Positions 42,782-53,387 are shown, counted from the first letter of the stretch. The stretch: 64,000 nucleotides of DNA from Oxalobacteraceae bacterium (GCA_030698225.1 JAUYNR010000022.1:1-64000), one strand, 5' to 3'. Numbers and translations are program-made. Notes: generated from the letters alone by a model not told the origin.

Positions 42782-44044
42782 TTATCCAAGCCAGTGCTCC
42801 GCCGGATAGGAAAGAAATTCAAGTAGTGAAATACCGCCTTCGCCGACCAGCAACTTTTGACACATGCCAAAATTTCGCTCGAATATGTCGAGTCCAGCTG
42901 CATGACCAGACGTTGATCCACTTTTTACCTCGATCGCAGTGAGTTTGCGACCGCGCTCGATCACGAAATCGACCTCATGTGGACTTTCGCGCCAGTAATA
43001 GAGCGCGCAATCTGGATATCCTGTGTTGTGGAGATGTGCACCGACTGCGCTTTCCACCATGCGTCCCCAATAGCTGCGATCAGCTTTAGCTTCCGCTTTG
43101 GTATAACCGGAGCCAACCGCCATCAAAGAAGTGTTCAGCACATTGAGTTTGGGCACAGAAGCGCGTCGACGGTGTTGTTGCCCTGCATATTTTTGCAAGC
43201 CCACGATTAATCCCGCGTGCCCCAGGAGATCCAGATAATGGGCGAGTGTTACCGTATTTCCGGCGTCCTGAAGTTGACCGATCATTTTGGTATAGGACAG
43301 GAGCTGACCAGAATATCCGCAGCCGAGGTGGAACAGTTGTTTAAGAAGAGCCGGCTTGTCAACCCTTGTCATTTTTAAAATATCCATGTCGATACTGGGC
43401 TGTATCAGACTATCGCGAACGTATGCACGCCAACGTGGTTCGTCGCGTATGAACTTCGCGCTCCCAGGATAGCCGCCGAAATAGATGTAATCGTCCAGAT
43501 CGAAATCGAAAGCATCGTACATTTCCAGAAACGACCAGTGCGTGACCGGAATCAATTCACAGCGCCCTGTGAGACTTTCGCTCATCCCCTTCTGCATCAG
43601 CAGAGGTGATGAGCCCAAGAGTACGACATGAAGTTTCAAGTTTTCGGCACGATCGGCATCCCATAATCCTTTGACGGCCTCCGACCAACGGGGAATTTTC
43701 TGGATTTCGTCGAGGACGAGGATATATCCATCGGTGGCTTCGCGCGCCGCAGCACGGGCGCGCTGCCATTGTCTAACCAACCATGCGGCATCTCGTGGGC
43801 TCGCGTCTTGCTCGTAGACATCACTTTCTGAGGATGTAAAACTGTGAGAACGTGCCTCATCCGGTTGATCGACTGCAACAAAGCGAAATCGCTCGCGACT
43901 AAACTTGGTCAACGCATCACGCACCAAGGTGGTTTTTCCGACTTGTCGAGGGCCTGCAACAACGATCAGCAAGCCTGGAGGTTCGGCTAGTCGGTCGCAG
44001 AGCTTACTAACTTCCTGACGCTGGTATAGTTGATTTCTGAGCAT
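42782..44044 (-). CDS. AAA ATPase with DUF4143-type C-terminus
   Basis: VVAGPRQVGKTTLVRDAL; GYILVLDEIQKIPRWSEAVKGLWD; LLGSSPLLMQKGMSESLTGR; ALYYWRESPHEVDFVIERGRKLTAIEVKSG. Confidence 0.92.
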   Translation of the reverse strand: MLRNQLYQRQEVSKLCDRLAEPPGLLIVVAGPRQVGKTTLVRDALTKFSRERFRFVAVDQPDEARSHSFTSSESDVYEQDASPRDAAWLVRQWQRARAAAREATDGYILVLDEIQKIPRWSEAVKGLWDADRAENLKLHVVLLGSSPLLMQKGMSESLTGRCELIPVTHWSFLEMYDAFDFDLDDYIYFGGYPGSAKFIRDEPRWRAYVRDSLIQPSIDMDILKMTRVDKPALLKQLFHLGCGYSGQLLSYTKMIGQLQDAGNTVTLAHYLDLLGHAGLIVGLQKYAGQQHRRRASVPKLNVLNTSLMAVGSGYTKAEAKADRSYWGRMVESAVGAHLHNTGYPDCALYYWRESPHEVDFVIERGRKLTAIEVKSGSTSGHAAGLDIFERNFGMCQKLLVGEGGISLLEFLSYPAEHWLG

Positions 44045-44050
44045 TTTTCA

Positions 44051-44076
44051 TATTATGAGTAGTTTTACTCATAATA
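44051..44076. promoter_or_regulatory. Perfect inverted repeat upstream of the ATPase/NACHT unit (candidate operator)
   Basis: TATTATGAGTA-GTTT-TACTCATAATA, 11-bp arms, 6 bp upstream of the ATPase start codon. Confidence 0.6.
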
Positions 44077-44302
44077 TTACATTACGGATGAAAAATCGTA
44101 AAGTTAGCAACGACATTTTATGCTGCTGGGCTGTCGGTTGACCAGCCGTGTCCGTTAAGGTTTTGACGGAACAAACCCTCATCCACTAAAACCGATGCTC
44201 CGCTGAAAGACGGTCCCTACCATGACCGCACCGACAAACAGCCAGCTGATAACAGGTCGTGCTTTGCGGTCCCGGACCGTCTGAGCAGCCCGGGACCGAA
44301 AA

Positions 44303-44376
44303 TCATACACCGGCGTGTAATAATAAATACCGCAATTTCCACATGCGGAAAACCATGTGTTTTTAGGCATACCCTC
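44303..44376 (-). repeat. Dispersed ~75-bp intergenic element, copy 6
   Basis: Reverse complement GAGGGTATGCCTAAAAACACATGGTTTTCCGCATGT...TATTATTACACGCCGGTGTATGATT. Confidence 0.7.
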
Positions 44377-44436
44377 AATGTACAGATATAAAAAAGCGAC
44401 CGCAAGGTCGCTTTCTTTATGCAGGATGCAAGCGTT

Positions 44437-45249
44437 TCAAACCCGCTTGTCGCACTCGATCAATGCATACGCCGAATGGTTGTGGATCGATTCGAAATTC
44501 TCGGCTTCCAGCGTATACGCCAGCACCGCCGGCTCCTTGTTGAGCATGCCGGCCACATCGCGCACCAGGTCTTCGACGAACTTCGGATTGTCGTAGGCGC
44601 GCTCGGTCACGTATTTTTCATCCGGGCGCTTGAGCAGGCCGTACAGTTCGCAGGATGCCTGCTGCTCGACCTTGGCGATCAGCTCGTCGACCTGCAACTC
44701 GCCCTCCAGCACTGCGCAAATGGTGATGTGCGAGCGCTGGTTGTGGGCGCCGTAGGCGGAGATCTTCTTCGAACACGGGCACAGGCTGGTGACCGGCACC
44801 ATGACCTTGACCGAGACTTCCGCTGCGCCATTCTTGATCTCGCCGCTGAAGCCGACTTCGTAATCCATCAGGCTCTGGACGCCGGAAATCGGCGCGGTCT
44901 TGTTGATGAAATACGGAAAAGACAGCTCGATGCGGCCGGCGTCGGCTTCCAGCAAGCGCATCATGCGGGCCATCAGGTCGCGGAACATCGCCACATCGAG
45001 GCCGCCGCGCTGCGTCGCATCCAGCCCTTCGAGCAGGGCGATGAAGCGCGACATATGAGTGCCCTTCTGGTGCTGCGGCAAATGCACATACATGTTCCAG
45101 CTGCCGACCGTGGCCTGCACCCCGGCCGCAGTCTTGATGGCTACCGGATAACGCACGCCCTTGACGCCGACGCGCTGGATCGAAATGCGTCGGGTGTCGG
45201 GCGTACTCTGGACATCGGGAATGGTAGTCATGGGGTCGCGGGTATTCAT
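44437..45249 (-). CDS. folE2: GTP cyclohydrolase I type 2 (FolE2)
   Basis: [50 protein letters not shown]. Confidence 0.95.
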   Translation of the reverse strand: MNTRDPMTTIPDVQSTPDTRRISIQRVGVKGVRYPVAIKTAAGVQATVGSWNMYVHLPQHQKGTHMSRFIALLEGLDATQRGGLDVAMFRDLMARMMRLLEADAGRIELSFPYFINKTAPISGVQSLMDYEVGFSGEIKNGAAEVSVKVMVPVTSLCPCSKKISAYGAHNQRSHITICAVLEGELQVDELIAKVEQQASCELYGLLKRPDEKYVTERAYDNPKFVEDLVRDVAGMLNKEPAVLAYTLEAENFESIHNHSAYALIECDKRV

Positions 45250-45305
45250 CAAAAAACCTTCAGGTTGGCGTGCAAGCGCGCTGCTAGCAGCTAGCACGCT
45301 TCCAC

Positions 45306-47195
45306 TTATTCGGTTGCGATAGCCTGGCGCTGCGGCGCCGGCTTCAAAATGTCTTCAAAACGCCGCTGTATCGATGCCTGGATGCCATCCGCATCGAGGC
45401 CGCACAGCGCCAGCAGTTGTACGGTGTCGCCGTGGTCGATGAAGCGATCCGGCAGACCCAGCATCAGCAGCGGCTTGACTATGCCGGCAGCCGCCAATGC
45501 TTCAGCTACTGCAGCCCCGGCGCCGCCCATGATCGCGCCCTCCTCGACCGTCACCAGAGCAGCGTGGCTGGCCGCCAGTTGCAGCACCAGTTCGACATCG
45601 AGCGGCTTGACGAAACGCATATTGGCCACGCTGGCATCCAGTGCCTCGGCCGCTTGCAGGCTGGGCGCCACCATGCTGCCGAACGCCAGGATCGCAATGC
45701 CGGCATTGTCTTTGCCTGCGCGCTTGAGCTCGCCTTTGCCGAGCGGGATCGGGCTCAACGCCGGCGCCACTGCAGCGCCGATACCGGCACCGCGCGGGTA
45801 GCGCACTGCTGCCGGGCCATTATATTGGAAAGCGGTGGTGAGCATCTGACGGCACTCGTTTTCGTCCGAGGCGGCCATCACGACCATGTTCGGGATGCAG
45901 CGCAGGAAGGCCAGATCGTAATTACCGGCGTGGGTGGCGCCGTCGGCACCGACCAGTCCGGCACGGTCGAGCGCGAACGTCACGTCCAGGTTTTGCAGCG
46001 CGACATCGTGGATCAGCTGGTCGTAGCCGCGCTGCAGGAAGGTCGAGTAAATCGCCACCACCGGCTTCATGCCTTCGCACGCCATGCCGGCGGCGAAGGT
46101 CACCGCATGCTGCTCGGCGATGCCGACGTCGTAATAGCGCTTCGGAAACAGTTGCTCGAAGCGCACCATGCCGGAGCCTTCGCGCATCGCCGGCGTGATG
46201 CCGACCAGGCGCTGGTCGGCCGCCGCCATGTCGCACAGCCAGTCGCCGAAGACCTTGGTATATGTCAGCTTGCCGGCTGCGGCCGGCTGGATGCCTTCGG
46301 CCGGATTGAATTTTCCGGGACCGTGATACAGCACCGGATCGGCTTCGGCCAGCTTGTAACCCTGGCCTTTCTTGGTGACCACATGCAGGAACTGCGGCCC
46401 TTTCAGTTTTTTCAGGTTCTGCAGGGTCGGGATCAGCGCGTCCAGGTCGTGGCCGTCGATCGGGCCGATGTAGTTGAAGCCGAATTCCTCGAACATGGTG
46501 GCCGGCATGATCATGCCCTTCGCATGCTCCTCGAAACGCTTGGCAAGCTCCAGCATCGGTCCCGGCAGCACGGTCTTGCCGACTTGCCTGGCGGCCGCGT
46601 AAAACCTGCCCGACATCAGCCGCGCCAGATAGCGGTTCAGCGCGCCGACCGGCGGCGAGATCGACATGTCGTTGTCGTTCAAGACCACCAGCAGGTTGAT
46701 GTCGTCGTAGATGCCGGCATTGTTCATCGCCTCGAACACCATGCCGGCGGTCATCGCGCCGTCGCCGATGACCGCAATCGCATGCCGGTCTTCGCACTTG
46801 GTGCGGGCCGCCAGCGCCATCCCGAGCGCGGCCGAGATCGAGGTCGACGAATGGGCGGTGCCGAAAGTGTCGTAGATGCTTTCGTCGCGGCGCGGGAAGC
46901 CGGAAATGCCGCCCAGCTGGCGCAGCGTATGCATCCGGTCGCGCCGGCCGGTGAGTATCTTGTGCGGGTAGGTCTGGTGGCCGACATCCCAGATCAGGCG
47001 GTCTTCCGGCGTATTGAATGCGTAATGCAGCGCAATCGTCAGCTCGACCGTGCCGAGGTTGGACGACAGGTGGCCGCCGGTGCGGGACACCGAATCGAGC
47101 ACGAATTGGCGCAGTTCATTGGCCAGCGGCTTGAGTTGCCCACGCGTCAATTGGCGCAGGTCCGCCGGGCTGTTTATCTGTTTGAGTAGGTTCAT
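45306..47195 (-). CDS. dxs: 1-deoxy-D-xylulose-5-phosphate synthase
   Basis: [58 protein letters not shown]. Confidence 0.97.
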   Translation of the reverse strand: MNLLKQINSPADLRQLTRGQLKPLANELRQFVLDSVSRTGGHLSSNLGTVELTIALHYAFNTPEDRLIWDVGHQTYPHKILTGRRDRMHTLRQLGGISGFPRRDESIYDTFGTAHSSTSISAALGMALAARTKCEDRHAIAVIGDGAMTAGMVFEAMNNAGIYDDINLLVVLNDNDMSISPPVGALNRYLARLMSGRFYAAARQVGKTVLPGPMLELAKRFEEHAKGMIMPATMFEEFGFNYIGPIDGHDLDALIPTLQNLKKLKGPQFLHVVTKKGQGYKLAEADPVLYHGPGKFNPAEGIQPAAAGKLTYTKVFGDWLCDMAAADQRLVGITPAMREGSGMVRFEQLFPKRYYDVGIAEQHAVTFAAGMACEGMKPVVAIYSTFLQRGYDQLIHDVALQNLDVTFALDRAGLVGADGATHAGNYDLAFLRCIPNMVVMAASDENECRQMLTTAFQYNGPAAVRYPRGAGIGAAVAPALSPIPLGKGELKRAGKDNAGIAILAFGSMVAPSLQAAEALDASVANMRFVKPLDVELVLQLAASHAALVTVEEGAIMGGAGAAVAEALAAAGIVKPLLMLGLPDRFIDHGDTVQLLALCGLDADGIQASIQRRFEDILKPAPQRQAIATE

Positions 47196-47196
47196 A

Positions 47197-48114
47197 CTAG
47201 GCCTTCCGCCGCACGATCAGGTCCGCCAATTCGCGCAACCGCTGTGCGTTGTGTCCGAAAGGCAGGAGTGCCGCATGCGCATCCTGCCGTAATTGTTCCG
47301 CCAGCACCATGGATGGCTCCAGTCCCAGGATCGAGACATAAGTCGGCTTGTTGTCGGCCGCATCCTTGCCGGCAGTCTTGCCCAGCGTGGCCGAATCGGC
47401 GGTGGCGTCGAGGATATCGTCGACCACCTGGAACGCCAGCCCGACGGCCGCAGCAAAGCGGTCCAGCGCCTGCTCTTCCGCGACCGTCAGCAGCTTGCCC
47501 GACAGCGCGCCCAGCAACACAGCAGCGCGCAGCAAGGCACCGGTCTTCAGGCGGTGCATCTGCTCCAGCTGCTGGCGCGACAGGTTTAAACCGACGCTGG
47601 CCAGATCGATCGCCTGGCCGCCGCACATGCCGAGCGAACCGGAAGCCTGCGCCAGCAGGCGCACCATCGCCAGCTTGCAAGCGGCATCACCGGCGCCGTC
47701 AGTCAGCACCAGGAATGCCTGCGCCTGCAATGCGTCGCCCGCCAGCAAGGCGCTGGCCTGGCCGAACTTGATGTGTACGGTGGGCTTGCCGCGCCGCAGC
47801 GCATCGTCATCCATGCACGGCATGTCGTCGTGCACCAGCGAATACGCATGGATCATTTCGACTGCGGCGGCGGCGCGCTGCAGCTGCTGCGGCCCGGCCG
47901 CGAACAATTCGCCGGCCGCGAATGCCAGCAGCGGGCGGACACGCTTGCCGCCATCCAGCACCGCGTAGCGCATCGCTTGATGCAGCTCTTGCGGCGCGTC
48001 CGCAGCGGCCGGCAGAAAGGACGACAGCGCCTGCTCCATCGTCGTCTGGACTGCACGCATCCAGGCGCCGAAGGGTTGCACAGCGGGCTGCATTGCGGTC
48101 TTGTCAGCGTCCAT
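47197..48114 (-). CDS. ispA: Polyprenyl (farnesyl) diphosphate synthase
   Basis: [39 protein letters not shown]; between dxs and xseB. Confidence 0.95.
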   Translation of the reverse strand: MDADKTAMQPAVQPFGAWMRAVQTTMEQALSSFLPAAADAPQELHQAMRYAVLDGGKRVRPLLAFAAGELFAAGPQQLQRAAAAVEMIHAYSLVHDDMPCMDDDALRRGKPTVHIKFGQASALLAGDALQAQAFLVLTDGAGDAACKLAMVRLLAQASGSLGMCGGQAIDLASVGLNLSRQQLEQMHRLKTGALLRAAVLLGALSGKLLTVAEEQALDRFAAAVGLAFQVVDDILDATADSATLGKTAGKDAADNKPTYVSILGLEPSMVLAEQLRQDAHAALLPFGHNAQRLRELADLIVRRKA

Positions 48115-48115
48115 G

Positions 48116-48382
48116 CTAGGCATCCCCCGCGGCATCGGCATTAGGATTGGCATCGGCGGCAAAGGGTTTCAGCATCTCGCCTTGCAGCACCTTGACCTGG
48201 CTATCGACCCGGTCGAGTTGCGCCGCGCAATATTGGATCAGCTCCGAGCCGCGCTGATAGGCGGCCACCGAAGCCTCCAGCGGCAAGCTGCCGGCCTCCA
48301 TTTGCGCCACCAGTTGCGCGAGTTCTGCCATCGCGTCTTCAAACGAAGCGGGCAGATTGGCGGACGGCTGTTTTTTTGGCAT
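48116..48382 (-). CDS. xseB: Exodeoxyribonuclease VII small subunit
   Basis: SFEDAMAELAQLVAQMEAGSLPLEASVAAYQRGSELIQYCAAQLDRVDSQVKVL. Confidence 0.95.
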   Translation of the reverse strand: MPKKQPSANLPASFEDAMAELAQLVAQMEAGSLPLEASVAAYQRGSELIQYCAAQLDRVDSQVKVLQGEMLKPFAADANPNADAAGDA

Positions 48383-48472
48383 AAATGATCGAATCAAGCT
48401 CTGAATGGTTGGGTAACCCGCTATTTTAGACGACCAATGCAGGCGCAGGCCGCGACCGGGCCCGCAAACCCG

Positions 48473-48943
48473 CTATTTTTTGACTGGAATCACGGTTGTG
48501 CGTGGCACCGCCACCGCGGTCACGGCGTTCTTCGGGCTGCCCGTGATCAGCTTGTCCGAATAGGTCAGGTACACCAGCGTATTGCGTGCGGCATCGACCA
48601 TGCGCACCACGTGCAGCGTCTTGAAGACCAGCGAGCGGCGCTCGGTGAACGCATCTTCCTGCCGCGGCAGCGCTTCCTTGAAGCGGATCGGGCCGACCTG
48701 ACGGCAGGCAATCGATACATCCGACACTTCTTCGGCCACCCCGACCATCCCGGCCATGCCGCCGCGCTCGGGCTTGGACACATAGCAGGCGACGCCTTCC
48801 ACCTTGGGGTCGTCGTAGGCTTCCACCACCAGCTTGTGCGAGCCCATCAGTTTGAATTCGGTATTCACGCTGCCGATCTGCTGCGCCAGCGCAGTGCCGG
48901 ACAGCAAGCTGGCAAATGTGAACAGCAACAGGGATTTATGCAT
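48473..48943 (-). CDS. creA: CreA family protein
   Basis: Signal peptide then IGSVNTEFKLMGSHKLVVEAYDDPKVEGVACYVSKPERGG...ARNTLVYLTYSDKLITGSPKNAVTAV. Confidence 0.93.
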   Translation of the reverse strand: MHKSLLLFTFASLLSGTALAQQIGSVNTEFKLMGSHKLVVEAYDDPKVEGVACYVSKPERGGMAGMVGVAEEVSDVSIACRQVGPIRFKEALPRQEDAFTERRSLVFKTLHVVRMVDAARNTLVYLTYSDKLITGSPKNAVTAVAVPRTTVIPVKK

Positions 48944-49178
48944 GATGGTTGCGCTTTCTGTGTCGGGTAAAGGCATCAGTGTAAAGGTTTCCGGCACTGC
49001 CAGTGGCCGATTGGATTGCCTCACGACCGCATGATCGCGGCCAAATCCCGGGCCGGATCCGGATCGCGGCCTCGGGTATAATCGCGGGTTCCGTCCAAAA
49101 TTGCCGTTTTATTCGTTGAATAGTGGCGTTGCGGATTTTTTTCACTCTTTGGTACCTTTCATACATTAGGGGGTGGGG

Positions 49179-50288
49179 ATGTCCGATCTGGCTAAACTCG
49201 CCAATCTCGCGCGCATTGCAGCACAACACGCGCAACTTCCGGTCCACGTTTATCACGATGCCGCGCTGCTAGAGCGCGAAATCCAGCAGCTTTTTCACAA
49301 CGGTCCGCGCTACGTCGGGCACGAATTGATGGTGCCCAACGTCGGCGACTTCGCCACGCTGGCGCAGGAAAACGAAGGCCGGATGCTGGTGCGCAGCCAG
49401 CACGGCATCGAACTGCTGTCGAATGTCTGCCGCCACCGCCAGGCGCTGATGTTCAACGGACGCGGCAACAGCAGCCACATCGTCTGCCCGCTGCACCGCT
49501 GGACCTACGACCTCAACGGCGAACTGCTGGGCGCGCCGCATTTCGAACAGACCCCATGCCTGAACCTGTCCAAGACGCCGCTGCAAAACTGGAACGGCTT
49601 GCTGTTCGAGCAGAACGGCGTCGATGTGCAGAACCTCATGGCAAACCTGAGCGTCACCAAGGAATTCGATTTCAGCGGCTACCTGCTGGATCACGTCGAG
49701 GTGCACGACTGCGACTACAACTGGAAAACCTTCATCGAAGTGTATCTGGAGGATTACCACGTCGAACCGTTCCATCCGGGGCTGGGCAGCTTCGTCAGCT
49801 GCGCCGACCTGCGCTGGGAATTCGGCCCCAGCTACAGCGTGCAGACGGTCGGCGTAAACAATGGGCTGCGCAAATCGGGCTCCGAGGCATACCGGAAATG
49901 GCAGCAGCAGCTGCTGCAGTACGGCGACGGCGCGCTGCCGCAATATGGCGCGATCTGGCTCACGCTGTACCCGAACATCATGGTCGAATGGTATCCGCAG
50001 GTGCTGATCGTCTCGACGCTGTGGCCGCAAGGCACCGGCAAGACCCGCAACGTGGTCGAATTCTATTACCCGGAAGAAATCGCACTGTTCGAGCGCGAAA
50101 TGATCGAAGCCGAGCGCGCCGCCTACATGGAAACCTGCATCGAGGACGACGAAATCGGCCAGCGCATGGATGCCGGCCGCCGCATCCTGATGCAGCGCGG
50201 CGTCAGCGAAACCGGGCCCTACCAGTCGCCGATGGAAGACGGCATGCAGCACTTCCATCAATGGTATCGCGACCACCTGCAGTTTTAA
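49179..50288 (+). CDS. Rieske aromatic ring-hydroxylating oxygenase, alpha subunit
   Basis: Rieske CRHRQALMFNGRGNSSHIVCPLHRW; mononuclear iron site EVYLEDYHVEPFHPGLG. Confidence 0.93.
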   Translation: MSDLAKLANLARIAAQHAQLPVHVYHDAALLEREIQQLFHNGPRYVGHELMVPNVGDFATLAQENEGRMLVRSQHGIELLSNVCRHRQALMFNGRGNSSHIVCPLHRWTYDLNGELLGAPHFEQTPCLNLSKTPLQNWNGLLFEQNGVDVQNLMANLSVTKEFDFSGYLLDHVEVHDCDYNWKTFIEVYLEDYHVEPFHPGLGSFVSCADLRWEFGPSYSVQTVGVNNGLRKSGSEAYRKWQQQLLQYGDGALPQYGAIWLTLYPNIMVEWYPQVLIVSTLWPQGTGKTRNVVEFYYPEEIALFEREMIEAERAAYMETCIEDDEIGQRMDAGRRILMQRGVSETGPYQSPMEDGMQHFHQWYRDHLQF

Positions 50289-50295
50289 TAAATGC

Positions 50296-50375
50296 GGGGG
50301 TATGGTATTAAACAACCAGCTACCCGCATATACCAGCTACCCGCATATATTAAAAGCGACCTTGATTTATACTCC
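50296..50375 (+). repeat. Divergent dispersed intergenic element, copy 7, with 17-bp tandem duplication
   Basis: GGGGGTATGGTATTAAACAACCAGCTACCCGCATAT; ACCAGCTACCCGCATAT repeated at 50315-50331 and 50332-50348. Confidence 0.5.
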
Positions 50376-51257
50376 ACCATGATTCCCAAGGTATTTGCGC
50401 AACAGCGGCTCCAGCCGCTGGCGCGTGGCATCCGGGATCGCCGCCGGCGGCGTCACCAGCGCCTGCGCCAGCGCAGAATGCGCGGCCGACGCCGGCGCAT
50501 CGGCGGCGAGCCGCCGGATGCACGCGCGCAGCACCGCTTGCGCATTCTGCGCGTTGTGCATCAGGTTGCCGATCGCCATTGCGGCGGTGACCGCCGCATG
50601 GCCCGGATGCCAGCAGTCGAAATCGGTCACCAGCGCCAGCGTCGCGTAGGCGATTTCCGCCTCGCGCGCCAGCCGCGCCTCCGGCATGTTGGTCATCCCG
50701 ATCACCGCCGCGCCCCACGAGCGGTACAGCTGCGACTCCGCATAAGTCGAAAACGCCGGCCCCTCGATGCAGACATAGGTGCCGCCGCGATGCAGCACCG
50801 CGTCCGGCAGCTGGCACTCGGCAAACGCCTGCGCCACCAGTTCGGACAGCGCCGCGCACACCGGCTGCGCGAAGCTGACGTGCGCGACCGCACCTTGGCC
50901 GAAAAACGTACCGGCGCGCTGCCTGGTCATGTCAATGAACTGGTCCGGCAGCACCATGTCGCGCGGCGCCAGATCCTGTTGCAGCGAGCCGACCGCCGAC
51001 ACCGACAGCAGGTAATCGACGCCGAGCTGCTTCATCGCCCACAGATTGGCGCGAAACGGAATTTCGGACGGCAGCAGCGTGTGATTGCGGCCATGGCGCG
51101 CCAGAAACGCCACCGGCACGCCATCCAGCAGGCCGGTCACGACCGCGTCGGACGGCGCGCCGAACGGGGTTTCGATATGGACTTCCTGCATCTGCTGCAA
51201 GCCGGCCATGCTGTACAGGCCGCTGCCGCCGATGATGCCGAAACGGATTTTGTTCAT
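50367..51257 (-). CDS. mtnP: S-methyl-5'-thioadenosine phosphorylase
   Basis: [60 protein letters not shown]. Confidence 0.93.
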   Translation of the reverse strand: MNKIRFGIIGGSGLYSMAGLQQMQEVHIETPFGAPSDAVVTGLLDGVPVAFLARHGRNHTLLPSEIPFRANLWAMKQLGVDYLLSVSAVGSLQQDLAPRDMVLPDQFIDMTRQRAGTFFGQGAVAHVSFAQPVCAALSELVAQAFAECQLPDAVLHRGGTYVCIEGPAFSTYAESQLYRSWGAAVIGMTNMPEARLAREAEIAYATLALVTDFDCWHPGHAAVTAAMAIGNLMHNAQNAQAVLRACIRRLAADAPASAAHSALAQALVTPPAAIPDATRQRLEPLLRKYLGNHGGV

Positions 51258-51297
51258 AGTATCCAGAGTGTTGCGCTAGAATTCCAATAATTGCAGG

Positions 51298-51370
51298 CAG
51301 TATGCTTTAAAAACAATGCTTTACCGCATTAATTCATTGGCCTCCAAAAAATACACAATAGCGTATATGG
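51298..51370 (+). repeat. Dispersed ~75-bp intergenic element, copy 8
   Basis: CAGTATGCTTTAAAAACAATGCTTTACCGCATTA...AAAAAATACACAATAGCGTATATGG. Confidence 0.75.
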
Positions 51371-51460
51371 ATTGCGCAAAGACCTTCCGCGGCGCACTGT
51401 CAGCAGCGTCTGCTAATCTGGCGGTGATACACACCTCACAAATTCCAGAGCACATACATC

Positions 51461-51823
51461 ATGAATCGTAGCGCAAAAGGCGGCCTCGTATATTCCACCG
51501 ATGTCGGACGCACCTGTCCCGAATGCCGGCATGCGCTCGCGCAGTGCGCCTGCAAGGCCAGCGCCAGGGCCGCGCCTGCAGGCGATGGCGCGGTGCGCGT
51601 GTCGCGCCAGACCAAGGGCCGGGGCGGCAAGAGCGTGACCGTCGTCAAAGGGCTGGCGCTCGATTCCATTGCGCTGGCCGCGCTGGGCAAGCAGTTGCGC
51701 ACCGCCTGCGGTTCGGGCGGCACGGTCAAGGATGGCGTGATCGAAGTGCAGGGCGACCATTGCGAACGGGTCATCGAGGCGCTCAAAAGGCACGGCCATG
51801 GCGCGCAGCGGGTGGGCGGCTAG
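51461..51823 (+). CDS. Translation initiation factor Sui1 family (YciH)
   Basis: LVYSTDVGRTCPECRHALAQCAC; RQTKGRGGKSVTVVKGLAL. Confidence 0.92.
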   Translation: MNRSAKGGLVYSTDVGRTCPECRHALAQCACKASARAAPAGDGAVRVSRQTKGRGGKSVTVVKGLALDSIALAALGKQLRTACGSGGTVKDGVIEVQGDHCERVIEALKRHGHGAQRVGG

Positions 51824-51865
51824 GCATGAAATACAAACGCCGGCAGGCATGTTAAAGAAAGAAAA

Positions 51866-52129
51866 ATGACGACCGTCGAACTACCCTTTAGGGCAACAAC
51901 CGGGCAGGCGTGCGACTGGCCGGCGCAGCAAACCGGCACCCGATGGGCACTGGCGCGGATGATAGAGGCGAAAAGCAAAGCGGTATGGAATCCGGTCACG
52001 CTGGCGCTGGGTTTGAACGACGCGTACCGAGTGCCGCTGCCGCATCTGAAAAGAGCGTTCAATGCGCATGATTTCTTGCACCCATGGGCGGCGGAATGGA
52101 ACCATACGCTGGCGCTGCTGGGCAAATAA
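51866..52129 (+). CDS. Hypothetical protein
   Basis: Complete 87-aa ORF, no recognised domain. Confidence 0.45.
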   Translation: MTTVELPFRATTGQACDWPAQQTGTRWALARMIEAKSKAVWNPVTLALGLNDAYRVPLPHLKRAFNAHDFLHPWAAEWNHTLALLGK

Positions 52130-52314
52130 GGCGCCGGTGTTGCAGCCGTTTTCTTGCCGCAGCCGGGCCGGGCGCCGGCATTCATCTGCGGCCGTGTCAA
52201 TGGCCGCAAACGACCCAAATCAGCCATTTGGGAATCTCGAAAACGGACGTTCAATGTGGAAGATCACCTACATAAAATAATTCAAGGCCACCAAACAAAT
52301 TGGCAGCTGCTCCA

Positions 52315-53385
52315 CTAGTGGAGTGCGCTCAATGATTCAGTATCCCAGCGTAGCATCTTTAATCGATCCCAAGCCCGTTGAAGGTGATCCGTCTTCAAAA
52401 TGGCCCTCTTGCGATTGTTCCAGTTGTGAACCATTTCGATTGCGGTTGTGGGGGACTCCCGCGCATCCATTGACCGGCACATTACCCAATGTACTGAACT
52501 AAGTAGTTCCAGACCATACGGGTCTTCAAATCCTTCGATCAAAGTCGAGACCCTATTCATCCGTTGAATAAGATCAGGATCTTCCATTAGGACGGGTTCC
52601 GCAGCCTCTATTGCCCCTTCTTTCAATTCGATTGGCTTTGTTGGGTTATCTTGGCCATCTCCATACCCCTGCAAAAAGTGCCCTTCTAATTTGATGAATA
52701 CTTGGCGCAAATTTTTCGCATATGGCCCAAACTGATTGGCTTCGTATTGCAGTTTTAGCGGTTGACCTGCCTCTTGCAGGAAGTACATGAGCTTATGTAT
52801 TTCGAGCAGGCTTATAAATGGATCAAACAATCCTTGTTGATATCGCTGCATAATGGCGATGAGGGCGGCTCTGCCTTCAGTCATTTTCGGCCGTTCTGTC
52901 CTATTAGGCATAGAAGTCGCCGAAGGGGCTCCCGACGGAGTGAATAATTTCACGTGAACGTCGGGTAGGCGCGTGAACGCATTCACAATGAGCGGCTCAA
53001 CATCTTCCCAATCAAGGCCGCCAAAGCCGCAGCCGAGGGGTGGCACTGCTATCGATCGAATGTCGAGTTCACGCACCTTCTCTACCAAGTCCTCGAGTCC
53101 CGTTTTGATATCCGATAGCCGGCTCTTTGACTTCCAGTGTCCCTTTGTCGGGAAATTGATAATCCATCGCGGGCCGCCGACGAGCCCTCCTAGATCGTAG
53201 ACATGAACATGCCCCAGTTTCACCTCATTGGCTTTGCATGCGGCCTCATACGATTTGAACATAGCCGGGTAGGCCTGCTTGAATTGCAAAGCAATGCCCT
53301 TACCCATCACACCTTCAATATTTACGGTATTGACCAAGGCCTCGACTGGCGCTGTCAGTAAATTCCCGTTCGTTAGTTCAATCAT
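52315..53385 (-). CDS. darG: DarG-like macro-domain ADP-ribosyl glycohydrolase antitoxin
   Basis: MIELTNGNLLTAPVEALVNTVNIEGVMGKGIALQFK; SIAVPPLGCGFGGLDW; downstream of DarT-like gene. Confidence 0.9.
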   Translation of the reverse strand: MIELTNGNLLTAPVEALVNTVNIEGVMGKGIALQFKQAYPAMFKSYEAACKANEVKLGHVHVYDLGGLVGGPRWIINFPTKGHWKSKSRLSDIKTGLEDLVEKVRELDIRSIAVPPLGCGFGGLDWEDVEPLIVNAFTRLPDVHVKLFTPSGAPSATSMPNRTERPKMTEGRAALIAIMQRYQQGLFDPFISLLEIHKLMYFLQEAGQPLKLQYEANQFGPYAKNLRQVFIKLEGHFLQGYGDGQDNPTKPIELKEGAIEAAEPVLMEDPDLIQRMNRVSTLIEGFEDPYGLELLSSVHWVMCRSMDARESPTTAIEMVHNWNNRKRAILKTDHLQRAWDRLKMLRWDTESLSALH

Positions 53386-53387
53386 AT

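Noticed and set aside
44179-44370. Small minus-strand ORFs between the ATPase and folE2, considered as a possible antitoxin or leader peptide
   Set aside because: Overlap the dispersed repeat, no convincing start or conserved motif.
45417-47189. 590-aa plus-strand ORF
   Set aside because: Antisense of dxs with shadow-ORF composition.
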